Counted from the first letter of the stretch, positions 10,916 through 20,840 are shown. The stretch is 29,827 nucleotides of DNA from Allomyces macrogynus ATCC 38327 (GCA_000151295.1 GG745335.1:858205-888031), one strand, 5' to 3'. The notes: a model not told the origin generated them from the letters alone. Made by a program: numbers and translations.

Positions 10916-12332
10916 ACGAGGAGGAAATGAGGATGAGTGAGCGAGGAGGAGGAAGAGGACGACGAGCGCAATGAACGAGGAAAGATGCGTTTGCGACAAA
11001 TGATAAAGAATACACCATGATCTAGACACGCGCAACCTGGATCTATTTGCTCGCACATCAAAGTTGCAAGTTGAAGTCGGGTTGAAGTCATTTGCTGAAC
11101 CTCGCCAAGTGGGACGAGGGTCAGAAACAGACACCAACAGTCGACCAGGATGCACAACCCGAGAATAGAGCCAAAAATGCGATGCAGCAGCTCTTCCACC
11201 CCGACTGACAGCTCGTTCGTAAATTAACGTGTTGTTACTCGACAGCAGTTGCTTGCTGGGCAGCAATTTGCACAGTCATCAATGTCCGTCCTGCTAACCA
11301 GGCAGTAACCACGCTGGACATTTCCCTCATGCTGCCAAATGTAAATCGAGCTTCTGGTAAATGTTTTCGTTCCATAGGGGCGGCGGGGCCTGCAAAATGT
11401 TACAACTGGGCGCCAGCTGATGCTTCTTGACCATGTGACACGTGAAGAATGATGTTGAGGGACACATGCATTGTGCACACTCGATCTTCCTACATCCATA
11501 TTTTCAACGTCCCAATCACATCAAACTTGATGCATTCAATCCTGCTTCAAAAAGTTGACAACGTGCTCCTAACTTGACTTGCCCGTCATCATGTTGACCC
11601 AACCTGCCACACTCAATGCTGCAAGCCCCAATGCTTGTTTCTTGTTGATGCAGTTGGAATGATGCCAAGTTCCACCAATTGAGCGTGCAGAACCAACACC
11701 AACGTCAATAACCTCATGTACCATCTTGCACATTGTGCGCCTGTTGTTCGTTTCATCGCTGTGCTTTTGAAAGCATGTTCCATGAGGAGACCTGCTCAAG
11801 TGCACTGTTGGCGCCATTATCATTACCAGCAATGATTTCCATCGTGGCGATACGAAAATGCTCACAATGAAGACAAGGATGGTCATGCAGCAATACAAGA
11901 AGTGGCCAGATGGCATGTGCCACTTGTACCTCACCAATTACAATGAGATTGATGCTGCAGATGACTCAAACTCACAGAGCACAAGCGGTTTTGCATGGCT
12001 GTGGGCCCACGACGTGCATCTGTTTGAAAGCAGGCCTGTTCCAGACACATACCGTTCATCTTTCAAGGGTTCGTGCATGGTGGCCAGGGGCAGTTTTGTG
12101 AAGCGTCCTGATGGCGATGTTGATGGTCTTGACAAGACTGGAGGCCTGATTGGTAGCAGCAGTATTGACCCTGGGCAAGTCCATTTGGTTCTCATTCTGA
12201 AGTGCACCATGATTGACTGCCTTGCCAAGCGTGATTCGCCTGTGCACCAAGTGACCTGGTCGTCCTTCTGCTGGAACCAAGACTTCCTTGGCAACATGGA
12301 ATTTTCGATTGGCTGTGATGGCCTGCAGTTGA
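10916..12332. other. gene-poor region with an A/T-richer island
   Basis: After the gene ending at 10915 the sequence becomes visibly less GC-rich, roughly 11040 to 12340. A 210-codon frame on the plus strand (11858-12487) and overlapping minus-strand frames are open, but none has a recognisable domain. The plus frame runs out of register into the F-box-like pseudogene near 12340. The island could be an old transposable-element remnant or other inserted DNA. I found no terminal repeats or target duplication by eye. Confidence 0.45.
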
Positions 12333-13454
12333 CAGTGGTCAAACTCCCGACCTGCGTTGGCGTGCAACCGCTGTCTGTTCCCAGAGCTCGTCTTCCCCAA
12401 GTTCACACGGGCGACGATTGTGGACCCGGCTCTCGCGCAAAATCTCTCACGCGAGCAGTTCCCGCCATTGCACCGCATTGTCCATGACAATGCGCATGAC
12501 AGCAGTCTTCACATTGTCGACAATAATTGGCTGAGCCGGATCGAGTCGCTCGCCGTGCTCGCATCTTTTCCGCAGGCCGAGACGACAGTGGTCCTTGCAG
12601 CACCTGCGCTCAAGGAACTCGTTCTGCACAGTATCTCGGGTATTGATTATCGAGCGCCACATGTGCGGCTACTTCTGCCGGACTGGGGCGACTTGCCCGT
12701 GCTCGAGACGTTGGTGTTTGCAGGACCCTCATTCACGGACGCGTCGCTCGAGTTCGTCGAGCGCTTCACGCAATGGCCGCGACTGTGTCGGATCATTTTG
12801 CGCCACGACCTGTTCCGCCACGACAGAGCCGCGCAGTTTCCGGTGCGTGTTTTCCACCCGGTCCCGACGCATCCGCTGTTCATTCCGGCGGAGAAGCGGC
12901 GCGCGATGTGGAGACAGCCGCTCAATGAAGTTGACGAGACCGATGAGGATGAGAGCGATGAGGACGAGAGCGACGAGGACGACAGTGCCGAGAGCTCAAG
13001 TGACGACGACGATGGAACCGCGAGCAGCAGTGATCGCGACGACGAATAAAGTGAGATCAGCAGCAACGACAGCAGTTCCGAGGACGACAATGACGATGAC
13101 GATGACGATGACGCGTACCTGCCCAACGCCGACGATCCGCGACGGACCTCGTTCAATCCGACCGCGCCACGGCCGACTTTGACGGGCACCTACCACGACA
13201 GCAGCGCCGTCGAGTGGCCACAGCTCACGCGCATCATTGGCGCGCTCCCGTCGCTGCGCGCGTTGCAGGTCCTCCTCACGATGACCCACGCCGACGCCGC
13301 CGTGATCGTGCGCATAGCACTCTGGGTCGCGCGCGTGTCCAAGCGAACCAAGGCCCGAACCCTGCCCGTGGTCGTGCTCGTTGGCATGGACGTGCAGGAG
13401 ACGCTCCAAAACCGTGACGCCGTGGAGCGCGTGCTGGCGGAGTTGCGGCTGTAA
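12333..13454 (+). pseudogene. F-box/LRR-like gene fragment, 5' end missing and in-frame TAA
   Basis: A single frame of 374 codons runs from just after a stop at 12330-12332 to TAA at 13452-13454, interrupted by one TAA at 13047-13049. The start resembles the region after an F-box helix (ALACNRCLFPELVFPKFTRA). It is followed by leucine-rich-repeat-like segments (LPVLETLVFAGPSFTDASLE), a long acidic Asp/Glu/Ser tract around the stop, and a C-terminal LRR-like piece (ITRIIGALPSLRALQVLL). There is no in-frame ATG before about residue 190, so the real N-terminus with the F-box is absent; upstream sequence is of different composition. F-box proteins recruit substrates to SCF ubiquitin ligases; here function is probably lost. 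Alternatives: a splice from an unseen upstream exon plus a base-call error at the stop. The F-box/LRR assignment is by pattern only. Confidence 0.55.
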
Positions 13455-14365
13455 GACGGTGCCGAGCTGGCGGTGGCGACGCCACGGTGGAGTCGGGCGC
13501 AGGTCAATGAGGTGGTGCAGGTTATGTATTTGAGCACGAGAAGCCGGGTTTGATTGGACGCGTGGATGAATGATCGCGTGGTCTTCTGAATGTTAGGACT
13601 TGACGCGTCCTTGCACCGGCGTGTGCCGTCTTCATGCACTCCACGTCCGCGACAGAGACGAGGTGCCCACAATCGGAGTCTGTTATATATTTCCGTCGCG
13701 GTTTGCCGCGGGACCATGCACCTCGCACTTAGAAGGTGCATGGCGTAAAGTGGCCCCAGGTTCGAGCCAACGTTGTTCGAGGCTTGCACCATCATGGGGT
13801 CCTGTTGCGTGGTCAGGCGCCCCTTGACGCTCCTTGCTCATTGGTGAGGTCAAAATTGCGCGTGCTGGGTGGCGAGTCAACTTTTCCCTGCAGAACAGTT
13901 CGAGAATCGATGGGCGCGCGCGGCGACGTTTGACAGAGTGGGTCCAACAAGGGGCGAAGCGTGCACACACCCAGTCATGAAAAAAACGTTGGCGATGAAC
14001 CCAACGCTTTGCTTTGTTTCGTTTCGTTGTGTGCCTTCCTGCCTGCGCGCTTGCGTGCTGCGCTGCTGCTCCCGCGCTCAGTGTTGCTCCCCCTCTCCTG
14101 TTCGACGAGCTCCAAGTTATATGAGTGCAGCGTGCCCCCCGGCGTGCGCGCGAACGTCGACCTCTCTTGGTGCAAGATTCCGAGTCGTTCCAGCATCGCA
14201 ACGTCGTGCCCGTGTTCTGTTCCTGCATCAAGTTGACCATCACTCGCACACCGAGCCGAGGGCCATCGCTGCCAGCTTCAACGCACCGCTCGCTCCGACC
14301 AGCACTCCCAGCACCACCCATCGGCGTGGCGCTTATCCTTCGTCAACCGCATTTACTCAAGAGAA
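13455..14365. other. intergenic region with one strong hairpin
   Basis: No gene is supported. It holds a perfect inverted repeat (13714-13743) and the leader of the gene starting at 14366. A GGTTCGAGCC sequence at about 13759 recalls a tRNA T-arm, but the flanks do not fold as a tRNA. Confidence 0.5.
13714..13743. repeat. perfect 10-bp inverted repeat, 10-nt loop
   Basis: CCATGCACCT at 13714-13723 is the exact reverse complement of AGGTGCATGG at 13734-13743, separated by a 10-nt loop. It lies downstream of the F-box-like pseudogene. It could be a transcript hairpin or a protein-binding dyad; nothing in the surroundings decides between them. Confidence 0.8.
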
Positions 14366-15700
14366 ATGACCGAAGTCGGCGAGATTATCAAGTGGACGTC
14401 ATTTGCCGTATGCATCGTCGTGTCTGCCCTCTTCCTGTGGCTCTTCCGGCAACGGCAGGACCAGGCCATGGACCTGCTCGAAGTGTATTCGCGGCAAGTA
14501 CTCGACACGGAGCGGCGCACGCAGGCGATGCTGCAAGAAGTCATGGCGCAGCAGCACGTGCGGTACGAAGAGGACACGATCGACCCGCTGCCAAAGTACA
14601 CGGTGCACGCGGCTGCCGACGAGCCGCACATCGACTTGGCCGACCTCGAGCAACGGCTTGCCGTGATCGTCGAGGAGCTCGAGTCGGGAGCGATTGTGGT
14701 CACGGCCGAGGAGCCCGTCATGGCCATGTCGCCCGCATCGTCGGTCGCCGGGTCGGCACCGGGTTCGCCGCGACTTGGGCCGAGCAACGCTCGGAGTACG
14801 CCACGGCGGCGTCCGGACAGCGGCACGGCGACGCCGCCCTTGCGGTCGGGTGCAGCGACCCCACCGATTCGGTCGGGCACGACGACGCCGCCGCTGCGGT
14901 CGGGAACACAGTCGCCGCTCATGGCGACGCGGTTCCATCACGTCTTGGGTCGGCATTCCCCGCACCATTCGCGGCAGCCGTCGGCGACGTCGGTGCGCGG
15001 CGCGTCTGCGCCAGGGTATACGGCCTCGCCACGCGCATCGGACGAGTCGGAAGATATCCAACCACCCCCGCACCAACCCCGTTCAAGCAACGGCGATGAC
15101 GACGTCTTGGCTGCCATTTCGGGCCACCCACCATCGCAGACGGCGCGAGGACGCACGCCGTCACGTCCGTCATCGCCCGTGCACGAGCACTCGCACGCGA
15201 GCAACCGGCATTCGTGGATCTCGGCCGTGTGGCCGCTGTCGCGCTCGTCGTCGCCAGGTCGCGCGGCATCGCAAGACGGCGACGAGGGCGACCATCACCA
15301 CCATCACGCGCATCATTATCATCATTCCCACCACCATCATTGCACGGACCCGCACGTGCAGCCCGTGCATTTGACGCTGAGCTTGCCGCCGCCGCCAAAC
15401 TATGACGCGGCGCTGGCAGCACCACCAGTATTGTCGGCGATTCCCGAGGACGTGCAGGACGTGGAGGTGGAGGTGCCCAGCCCGATCACATGCTCTCAAG
15501 ACCTGCCCGGGACAGGGGACGCGGTGTCCATGACGAGCGCGTGCGCGTGGGTGCCGTCGACGCCGACCTTGGCCCCACCACCAGAAGTTGATATGGTCGA
15601 CGTGCCGGAGCCCTGCCCGATGGAGAGGATAGAGCATGCCGTGGAGATGAACATGGGTGATGTTGCGGCCGTGCCAGGAGAAAGTGGTCGGCGGGAGTAG
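14366..15700 (+). CDS. N-terminally membrane-anchored protein with PY motifs and a His cluster
   Basis: Single-exon gene of 444 residues; family not recognised. The ATG at 14366 is followed by a hydrophobic segment at about residues 11-27 (FAVCIVVSALFLWLF), then basic RQR, which suggests an N-terminal signal anchor with the bulk of the protein cytosolic. A helical region follows (residues 30-65). LPKY at about 75-78 and PPPPNY at 341-346 are PY-type sequences; PPxY is the ligand of WW domains such as those of Rsp5/Nedd4 ubiquitin ligases. A nine-residue repeat (SGTATPPLR, SGAATPPIR, SGTTTPPLR, then partial) spans 14819-14920. Residues 310-326 hold 13 histidines and a final Cys, a possible metal-binding patch. 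The rest is disordered Ser/Pro/Arg-rich. By architecture it resembles membrane adaptors of Rsp5 (Ssh4/Ear1/Tre-like), but no conserved domain supports this; it is inference. Confidence 0.75.
   Translation: MTEVGEIIKWTSFAVCIVVSALFLWLFRQRQDQAMDLLEVYSRQVLDTERRTQAMLQEVMAQQHVRYEEDTIDPLPKYTVHAAADEPHIDLADLEQRLAVIVEELESGAIVVTAEEPVMAMSPASSVAGSAPGSPRLGPSNARSTPRRRPDSGTATPPLRSGAATPPIRSGTTTPPLRSGTQSPLMATRFHHVLGRHSPHHSRQPSATSVRGASAPGYTASPRASDESEDIQPPPHQPRSSNGDDDVLAAISGHPPSQTARGRTPSRPSSPVHEHSHASNRHSWISAVWPLSRSSSPGRAASQDGDEGDHHHHHAHHYHHSHHHHCTDPHVQPVHLTLSLPPPPNYDAALAAPPVLSAIPEDVQDVEVEVPSPITCSQDLPGTGDAVSMTSACAWVPSTPTLAPPPEVDMVDVPEPCPMERIEHAVEMNMGDVAAVPGESGRRE
14819..14920 (+). repeat. 27-bp coding tandem repeat, nearly four units
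   Basis: Three full units of 27 bp plus a partial fourth, in frame, encoding S-G-x-x-T-P-P-L/I-R. The units differ mostly at third positions, which suggests selection on the peptide or an old expansion. TPP sites are potential proline-directed kinase targets. Confidence 0.8.
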
Positions 15701-16409
15701 ATCAGGTTTGCAGTCCAATATTGAAAATTTTTAGATTGATAAATTCGAAACCTCAAAGAGTCGAAACCAATGCAGGACAAATATTATCACGCCGTCACCG
15801 GCTGCCAATTGCAACACGGTGTCCTCGCGGTGCCTTGCTGCCTTGTATTGTTGTGTGTGGCGACGACATGAGCGTCGCGACGTGGGCTGCTGCAAATCAT
15901 GAACGTGAAGCACGCCACGATCATGGCGACGGCAACGCGAATTCATCCACCGGAGCGACTGGGCCGCTCCGACCAAACTGGCGGGCGACCACCTGCGACG
16001 CATGCAACATCGTTCTATTCGAACGGGTCCCGGTCGCGCGCGGGCAGGCCGCCGGGAACGCCGTGGAAATGCAGAAGAGCAGGTCAGAAGGCCGGCGCGG
16101 CCGCGACGCGCGGGTGACTTGGCGCGGCACCGCTGCCACCGGACTTGGCCAACTTTGCTGGGGCTGGCTTTCCCTTTTCTCTCCTCTCCCGTACCGCATC
16201 GTGCCCACCGCGACCATCTCGAGGCCAACTGTTCACGCTCCGCGGCCCACGCCATCATCAGCGCCTGCCGCCCGGGATACAATAGACGAAGGGGCCCATA
16301 CTCCCGCGCGCGCGAAGTGGCAGCGGACTGCCGCACGAACGACCAGCACCAACCAGTACCACCAAGTCCAGCTTCTGCACCAACGAACCCCCGCAATACC
16401 CGCTCGATC
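15701..16409. other. intergenic region upstream of the mucin-like gene
   Basis: This is the 3' flank of the preceding gene and the leader of the next. The frame of the mucin-like gene remains open upstream to an in-frame ATG at 16002, but that extension is Arg-rich without a domain and would bury the signal peptide. No RNA gene or repeat is seen. Confidence 0.5.
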
Positions 16410-18791
16410 ATGGCGCCGCACCGCGATCCGCATGAGCGCGCGCTCCGGCCCTTCAAGGTCATGGTGCTCCTCACTGTCGCCGCCCTTGCCGCGGGCATGA
16501 TCGCGGCTCCCGTGTTTGCCCTGCCCGCTCCGGCCGTGAGTACGGACCAGCCTGCCGTGCCAGCCCCAGCCCCAGCTACGGCCGAGACGAGCGCGCCGGC
16601 CTTGCCGGCAATCGTCAATGCATCGCCTGTGCCGGCACCGGCTCCCGCGGTAGTGTCCACGGCCGCTCCGACGAGCAAGGTGGTCGTTGCAGCGGCGGCT
16701 GAGACGCCTGCCCCGACCGCGGCGCCGCTGCGCTTGATTGACACGGCGCTGCCGGCCGCGGCGGCCCCGATTGCAACGCCCACCGCGAGGAGTGCCGTGT
16801 CCGCGGCTGGTGCCGATGCGGTGGTGAGTCCTGCCGCACCCGCGCCCGTCTCGTCGCCGGCACCCGTCGCGACCGCGGTCCCGACTGTTGCCAAGGCCAT
16901 TGTTGCGGGCCCCGATCCGACGTCTGCGAGCGATGCCGGCAAGGTGGTTGTGGTGACACCCACGCCTGCCGCGATGGCAGCGAGTACGAGTGTCCCAGCT
17001 GTGACGGTGATCAAAGCGGCAACAACGATCCCCTCGAATGGCGACGCCACAACGCCCCCCGCCGCGATCGTTGACCCGACGGCACCGGCGACGACGTTGA
17101 ATCCGACGGTGGTCGAGCCCGTGGCTAGCGCGACCGACGCGCCGGCCGTCACGGATCCGTCGCAGATTCCAGCCGGCCCGACCGCTACACCTGATGGCAC
17201 GGTGGATCCGACGCCGAGCCCGCAGATCCCGACCGCGACGAGCAAGCCGGCCGGTATTCCGTCGAGCACGTCACCGAGGGCCGCGCCGACCGCTGTGCCT
17301 TCGGCAGACGCGTCTGCACCGACCCCCAAACCGACTTCAGACTTGCTCCCGCCGCCCGCTGAGACTTTGCCGCCCTCGTCGTCGTCGCCAGCACCCGTCC
17401 CCACCGTTGCGCCGCAGCCGACCGATGTCCCGCTCCCACCGATTGCGAACCCGCCCTCTGTTTCGTCGACGGCACCGGGCACTGGCGCGCCGACGAGCGC
17501 GAGTACGCCTGCACCGACCAACACGGACGTGCCGCTCCCGCCGGTGGTGACGCCCGTTCCGAGCAACACGGACGCGCCTCTGCCTCCCGTCGTGACCGCA
17601 GCGCCGGGCAAGACCGACGCGCCGCAGCCGACGAGTGGCACGGATGTGCCCCTGCCGACTCCACCTTCGACGGACGTGCCAATCCCGCAGCCGCCGTCGG
17701 CCACGTCAGCCACGTCGGTTGGCGCAGTCACGCCGACGCCCGCGCCCACGGACGTGCCTTTACCACCCGTCGTTTCTCCTCAGCCATCGGCCGCGGCATC
17801 GGCCAGCCCGGTTCCGCTCCCGCCCGTGGTCGCGTCAGACGCGCCCTCGGCAGCCCCTGTCGCTGCGCCGACGGCGGTTCCGACTGAGAGCCCGAACGTG
17901 CCGCTGCCGGGTGTGGTGAGCGATGCGCCGCAGCCGACTGTCGCTCCCGCCGCGGCCGAATCGTCGACCAAGCCGCCGCTGCCGTTTGTGGCCGCAACGA
18001 GCGATGGTGCTGCTTCAGCTTCGTCGACGGCGACTGCGCCCACGCCCACGTCGGCCTCAACTGCATCTGAGCTTACTGCGACGCCGACTGACGTGCCCAC
18101 GGCGCGTGTGCGTCCCGATGTGGCCATGGGTGACGACAATGTGACGGGCCAGCCGCTCGCCAACGGCTCGAGCGGTGCCGACTCGAGCGCCGACCACCCG
18201 ATCGTCGGCGGTGGTGCCCTGTTCCGCCCATCCAAGTCGTCCAGCTCTGGCACGACGAGTGGCACCGACGGCGACGCGTCGACCACCGACTCGAACAAGC
18301 TGCAGGCCAATTCCGAGGGCATGACGATTCTCGCGAGCGACGGAGCCTCGCCCGTGATTTTCGGTGCGGCCATGTTTGGTGGTTTGGCCGTGGTCGGCGC
18401 GGCCATGGTTGCCATGTACCACCAGCACCAAAAGCGCAGCACCAACGCGGTCGCGGCGATCCCGGGGTCGCCAGCGTCGTCGGCCGTCGATGAAGTGAAT
18501 GACGACCGCGCCAACGACTTTGTCGATGTGACCGACTGGGACCTGCCCCCGCAGCAGCAGCAAGACGCGCGCGCCGGGTCCTACGCCCCGTACTGCATGC
18601 CGACCGGCGCGCCCGCGACGTCGTCGTTGGCGGTGGCGGCCGGTGCCCCGTCGGTGGCGGGCGTGCCGCTGCCGCTCCCGCCGCCGCTGGTGTCGTCGGG
18701 GACGTCGGCGGTCTCGTGTGGCGCGGGGTCGTCGCAGCACGGGTCGTCGAACCAGGGCGGCGTCAGCCAGATGAGTTACTTTGAGCTGTGA
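16410..18791 (+). CDS. mucin-like type I surface protein
   Basis: Single-exon gene of 793 residues. Start chosen at the ATG at 16410 because it places a basic N-region (HERALRPFK) before a hydrophobic core at about residues 17-36 and a likely signal-peptidase site VFA|LP after residue 37. The ectodomain, roughly 38-645, is almost entirely Ala/Pro/Thr/Ser/Val and appears free of cysteine, so heavy O-mannosylation is likely. Residues from about 338 (17421-17925) carry an irregular repeat around T-D-V-P-L-P-P-V-V. A transmembrane helix lies at about 649-671 (PVIFGAAMFGGLAVVGAAMV), followed by basic HQHQKRS and a cytosolic tail of about 120 residues with an acidic patch and WDLPPQQQQ, ending SYFEL. 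The layout matches signalling mucins and wall-stress sensors of fungi (Msb2/Mid2-like), but there is no WSC or other folded domain to assign it. Function is inferred from architecture only. Confidence 0.8.
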   Translation: MAPHRDPHERALRPFKVMVLLTVAALAAGMIAAPVFALPAPAVSTDQPAVPAPAPATAETSAPALPAIVNASPVPAPAPAVVSTAAPTSKVVVAAAAETPAPTAAPLRLIDTALPAAAAPIATPTARSAVSAAGADAVVSPAAPAPVSSPAPVATAVPTVAKAIVAGPDPTSASDAGKVVVVTPTPAAMAASTSVPAVTVIKAATTIPSNGDATTPPAAIVDPTAPATTLNPTVVEPVASATDAPAVTDPSQIPAGPTATPDGTVDPTPSPQIPTATSKPAGIPSSTSPRAAPTAVPSADASAPTPKPTSDLLPPPAETLPPSSSSPAPVPTVAPQPTDVPLPPIANPPSVSSTAPGTGAPTSASTPAPTNTDVPLPPVVTPVPSNTDAPLPPVVTAAPGKTDAPQPTSGTDVPLPTPPSTDVPIPQPPSATSATSVGAVTPTPAPTDVPLPPVVSPQPSAAASASPVPLPPVVASDAPSAAPVAAPTAVPTESPNVPLPGVVSDAPQPTVAPAAAESSTKPPLPFVAATSDGAASASSTATAPTPTSASTASELTATPTDVPTARVRPDVAMGDDNVTGQPLANGSSGADSSADHPIVGGGALFRPSKSSSSGTTSGTDGDASTTDSNKLQANSEGMTILASDGASPVIFGAAMFGGLAVVGAAMVAMYHQHQKRSTNAVAAIPGSPASSAVDEVNDDRANDFVDVTDWDLPPQQQQDARAGSYAPYCMPTGAPATSSLAVAAGAPSVAGVPLPLPPPLVSSGTSAVSCGAGSSQHGSSNQGGVSQMSYFEL
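17421..17925 (+). repeat. degenerate TDVPLPPVV coding repeat
   Basis: At least seven irregularly spaced copies of the peptide core (S/T/N)-(D/N/P)-(V/A)-P-(L/I)-P, most continuing P-V-V, within the mucin-like ectodomain. Spacing varies between copies, so it is a dispersed motif array, not a strict tandem repeat. Confidence 0.7.
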
Positions 18792-19070
18792 TGAGCGCGA
18801 CAACGGCCCAACAGGCCAATCGGTTTTGTCGACTCTCCTGTTTTGTCACTCACGAGGATGTTTGGTGATTGATCCTCGAGCTTCCATTTTCTTCTCCGTA
18901 CCTCGACGAGTCCCACTGGTTGCGATTCTTGTCCACCTGTTTTGCAGTTTGTTGTGGATGGTTTGGCCCCGCAACATTGGCGGCGTCAATATAATGATTA
19001 CGATGTGCTGCTGTTGGCTCGTCGCACGCAATCCAACCTCTCTTCCTCAACGAAAATTCCGCAATGTCAC
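18792..19070. other. 3' flank of the mucin-like gene
   Basis: A/T-richer sequence with no ORF of note and no RNA gene seen. The repeat array begins at about its right edge. Confidence 0.5.
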
Positions 19071-19595
19071 TTGACGGCTTGCGGTCATCCTCGCTTGGCG
19101 CGGCCGGGTGCGGCTGGTCAGATCGACGCGTTCTGTCGCGAACCAGGTCTTGGCCATCACCATTTGGGAGACGTTGCCAACTCAGGCGGAAAAGGGGAAA
19201 AAAGACGACCCGGGTTCGTCCAAACCATCCTACAACTGCCGAGGTGGCGGGCGCATTTTGGCATGAGCACCTCCATCATCTCCCGTTGTCATCCACGACA
19301 CGGTCACAGCGCCGCGCACTCTCTGCGCTACTCGCCCCTAGAAATCAATGGCGCTGCAATTTAATTTGAGAGGCCGACGCTTTTTCACGTTTGGGTGCAA
19401 TTTTTCGAAGAATTGAACGTCGAGACCTGTATAGATCAATGGGTTTATGGACAATCGTACATGGCATCTCACCAATTCGGAGTCTTACACGCTGCTTGGC
19501 TCTACATACGACATCAACATGGATCACGGTGGGCACAAGCTCATACAACCGCTCACCCGCGTCCTTGGCGGCACCAGACCCATAAAACAATTTGG

Positions 19596-19975
19596 AGAAG
19601 CTTTTCATGACGTGTAACCACCGTTCCGAATAGCGCAACCGCGGCGGCCAGCCGCCCCAACTTGTCCCTGTCGCGCAAAACCAGCGATCACACTGTTTCC
19701 ACGTCCAACGCATGCAACACGGCCGCCGTTTCCGCGCTGGTGGTATTTGTGAACCCACGTGACCAGAAACAGGTCAGTGACCAGCAGCAATGCGAGCAGC
19801 AGGATCGTGTCGGCCAAATCAGCCAAAACCGGCTAAACGATGCGTTTTGGTCTGCTGGCGCTCTTGCTCAAACCTGAGCACCGACCAACTGGGTCGCTTT
19901 GACCGACATTGAACGCGACTAGCAGCCGGATCACCACCTCGATCATCAGGCTCACAAAACGCGTATGGCGGGCGA
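19596..19975 (-). pseudogene. membrane-protein unit 1 of the array
   Basis: On the minus strand, in order: a first helix-like segment FVSLMIEVVIRLLVAFNVG (about 19900-19960), a second DTILLLALLLVTDLFLVTW (19760-19815), then a third conserved block DKLGRLAAAVALFGTVVTRH (19605-19676). These blocks lie in different frames, with a TAG between the first two, so the copy is not a simple ORF. Homology to the other two units is what identifies it. Family unknown. Confidence 0.5.
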
Positions 19976-20450
19976 CATCTCGACCACCTAGGTACCTTCA
20001 CAAGGAGGCGACCCTGGCTGTCGCCATTTGGGAGGCGCTGCTGCTCAGGCAAATAAAAATATAGCAAAAGCAACCCGGGCTGTTGGGAAAGCGCGTTTTG
20101 GCAGGGGCGCCTGTATGGTCACCTCCCGTGTCATCCACGACACGGTCAGAGCGACGCGCACTCTGCGCTACTCGCTCCTTGAATATTCTAGGGCTGCGAT
20201 TTTGTTTGAGCAGATGACGCGCGTTCGCACTTGGGACGCAATGTCGAACGGCTGATCCAGTTCGGCCACAGCCAACAACATGTCAGCACAGATGAAATAT
20301 CTTTTGGACAAATGTACACAGCGCTCCTCCATTTCGGTGCCTCGTATGCTCCTCGGCTACTTGACTTCAACGCGGATCTTGGTGGGTGCCATGTCACGCA
20401 ACCCTTCGGCCTCACATGTACTGACTCTGCACCCGCGCAATTCCAGGTGG

Positions 20451-20840
20451 AGAAGCTTGTCTTGGCGTGTAACAAGCGGCGCGAGCAATGCGACCGCGCC
20501 CCCAGTCGCCGCCAACTTGCCAATGTCGCGCAGAATCAGCGACTGCATAATCGGAACGTTGAGAGCGGCCACCACGAACGTCAATTCAGCAGCCGCATTG
20601 AGCCCCCCCTCGCAACCAGAACCAGCTTGGTGATCAGCAGCGACGTAAGCAGCAGGATCGTGTCGCGTGCCATCAGCTGAAACCGGCTCGGCTTTGGATT
20701 AAACCATCATTGTTTGATGGCGGCTCCTGTTGACTCTCTCCACCCGGGGTCAAGCCGGATAATGGCCCGCTGCGACTGACAGTTACATGCCAGGAGCGGC
20801 CAAGTTCACCGCCTCGATCATCATGAGGCTCTCAAAACGA
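20451..20840 (-). pseudogene. membrane-protein unit 2 of the array
   Basis: Minus-strand blocks: RFESLMMIEAVN near 20805-20835 (then a stop); ATG at 20673 giving MARDTILLLTSLLITKLVLV; then, one base out of register across a seven-base homopolymer at 20603-20609, a longer open stretch containing LTFVVAALNVPIMQSLILRD and LAATGGAVALLAPLVTRQDK down to about 20460, with the frame continuing to a stop near 20357. This is the best-preserved copy: a single missing base at the homopolymer would join its second and third helices. The third block matches unit 1 at about 16 of 26 positions by eye. Function unknown; possibly a small multi-pass membrane protein. Confidence 0.5.

Noticed and set aside
13750..13780. 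tRNA T-arm-like GGTTCGAGCC
   Set aside because: The flanking five bases do not pair, and no acceptor, D or anticodon stems fit around it.
16002..16409. 136-residue N-terminal extension of the mucin-like protein from an upstream in-frame ATG
   Set aside because: It would place the signal peptide in the interior of the protein; the extension is Arg-rich and featureless.
15731..17749. 672-codon minus-strand open frame, Gly/Ala/Val-rich
   Set aside because: It is the antisense of the mucin-like gene; the plus strand has a signal peptide and transmembrane helix, the minus strand has no domain.
19391..19758. 137-codon minus-strand frame (from 19345) as a separate gene
   Set aside because: It lies within unit 1 of the array in a different frame from the conserved helix blocks and has no match to the other units beyond the shared DNA.
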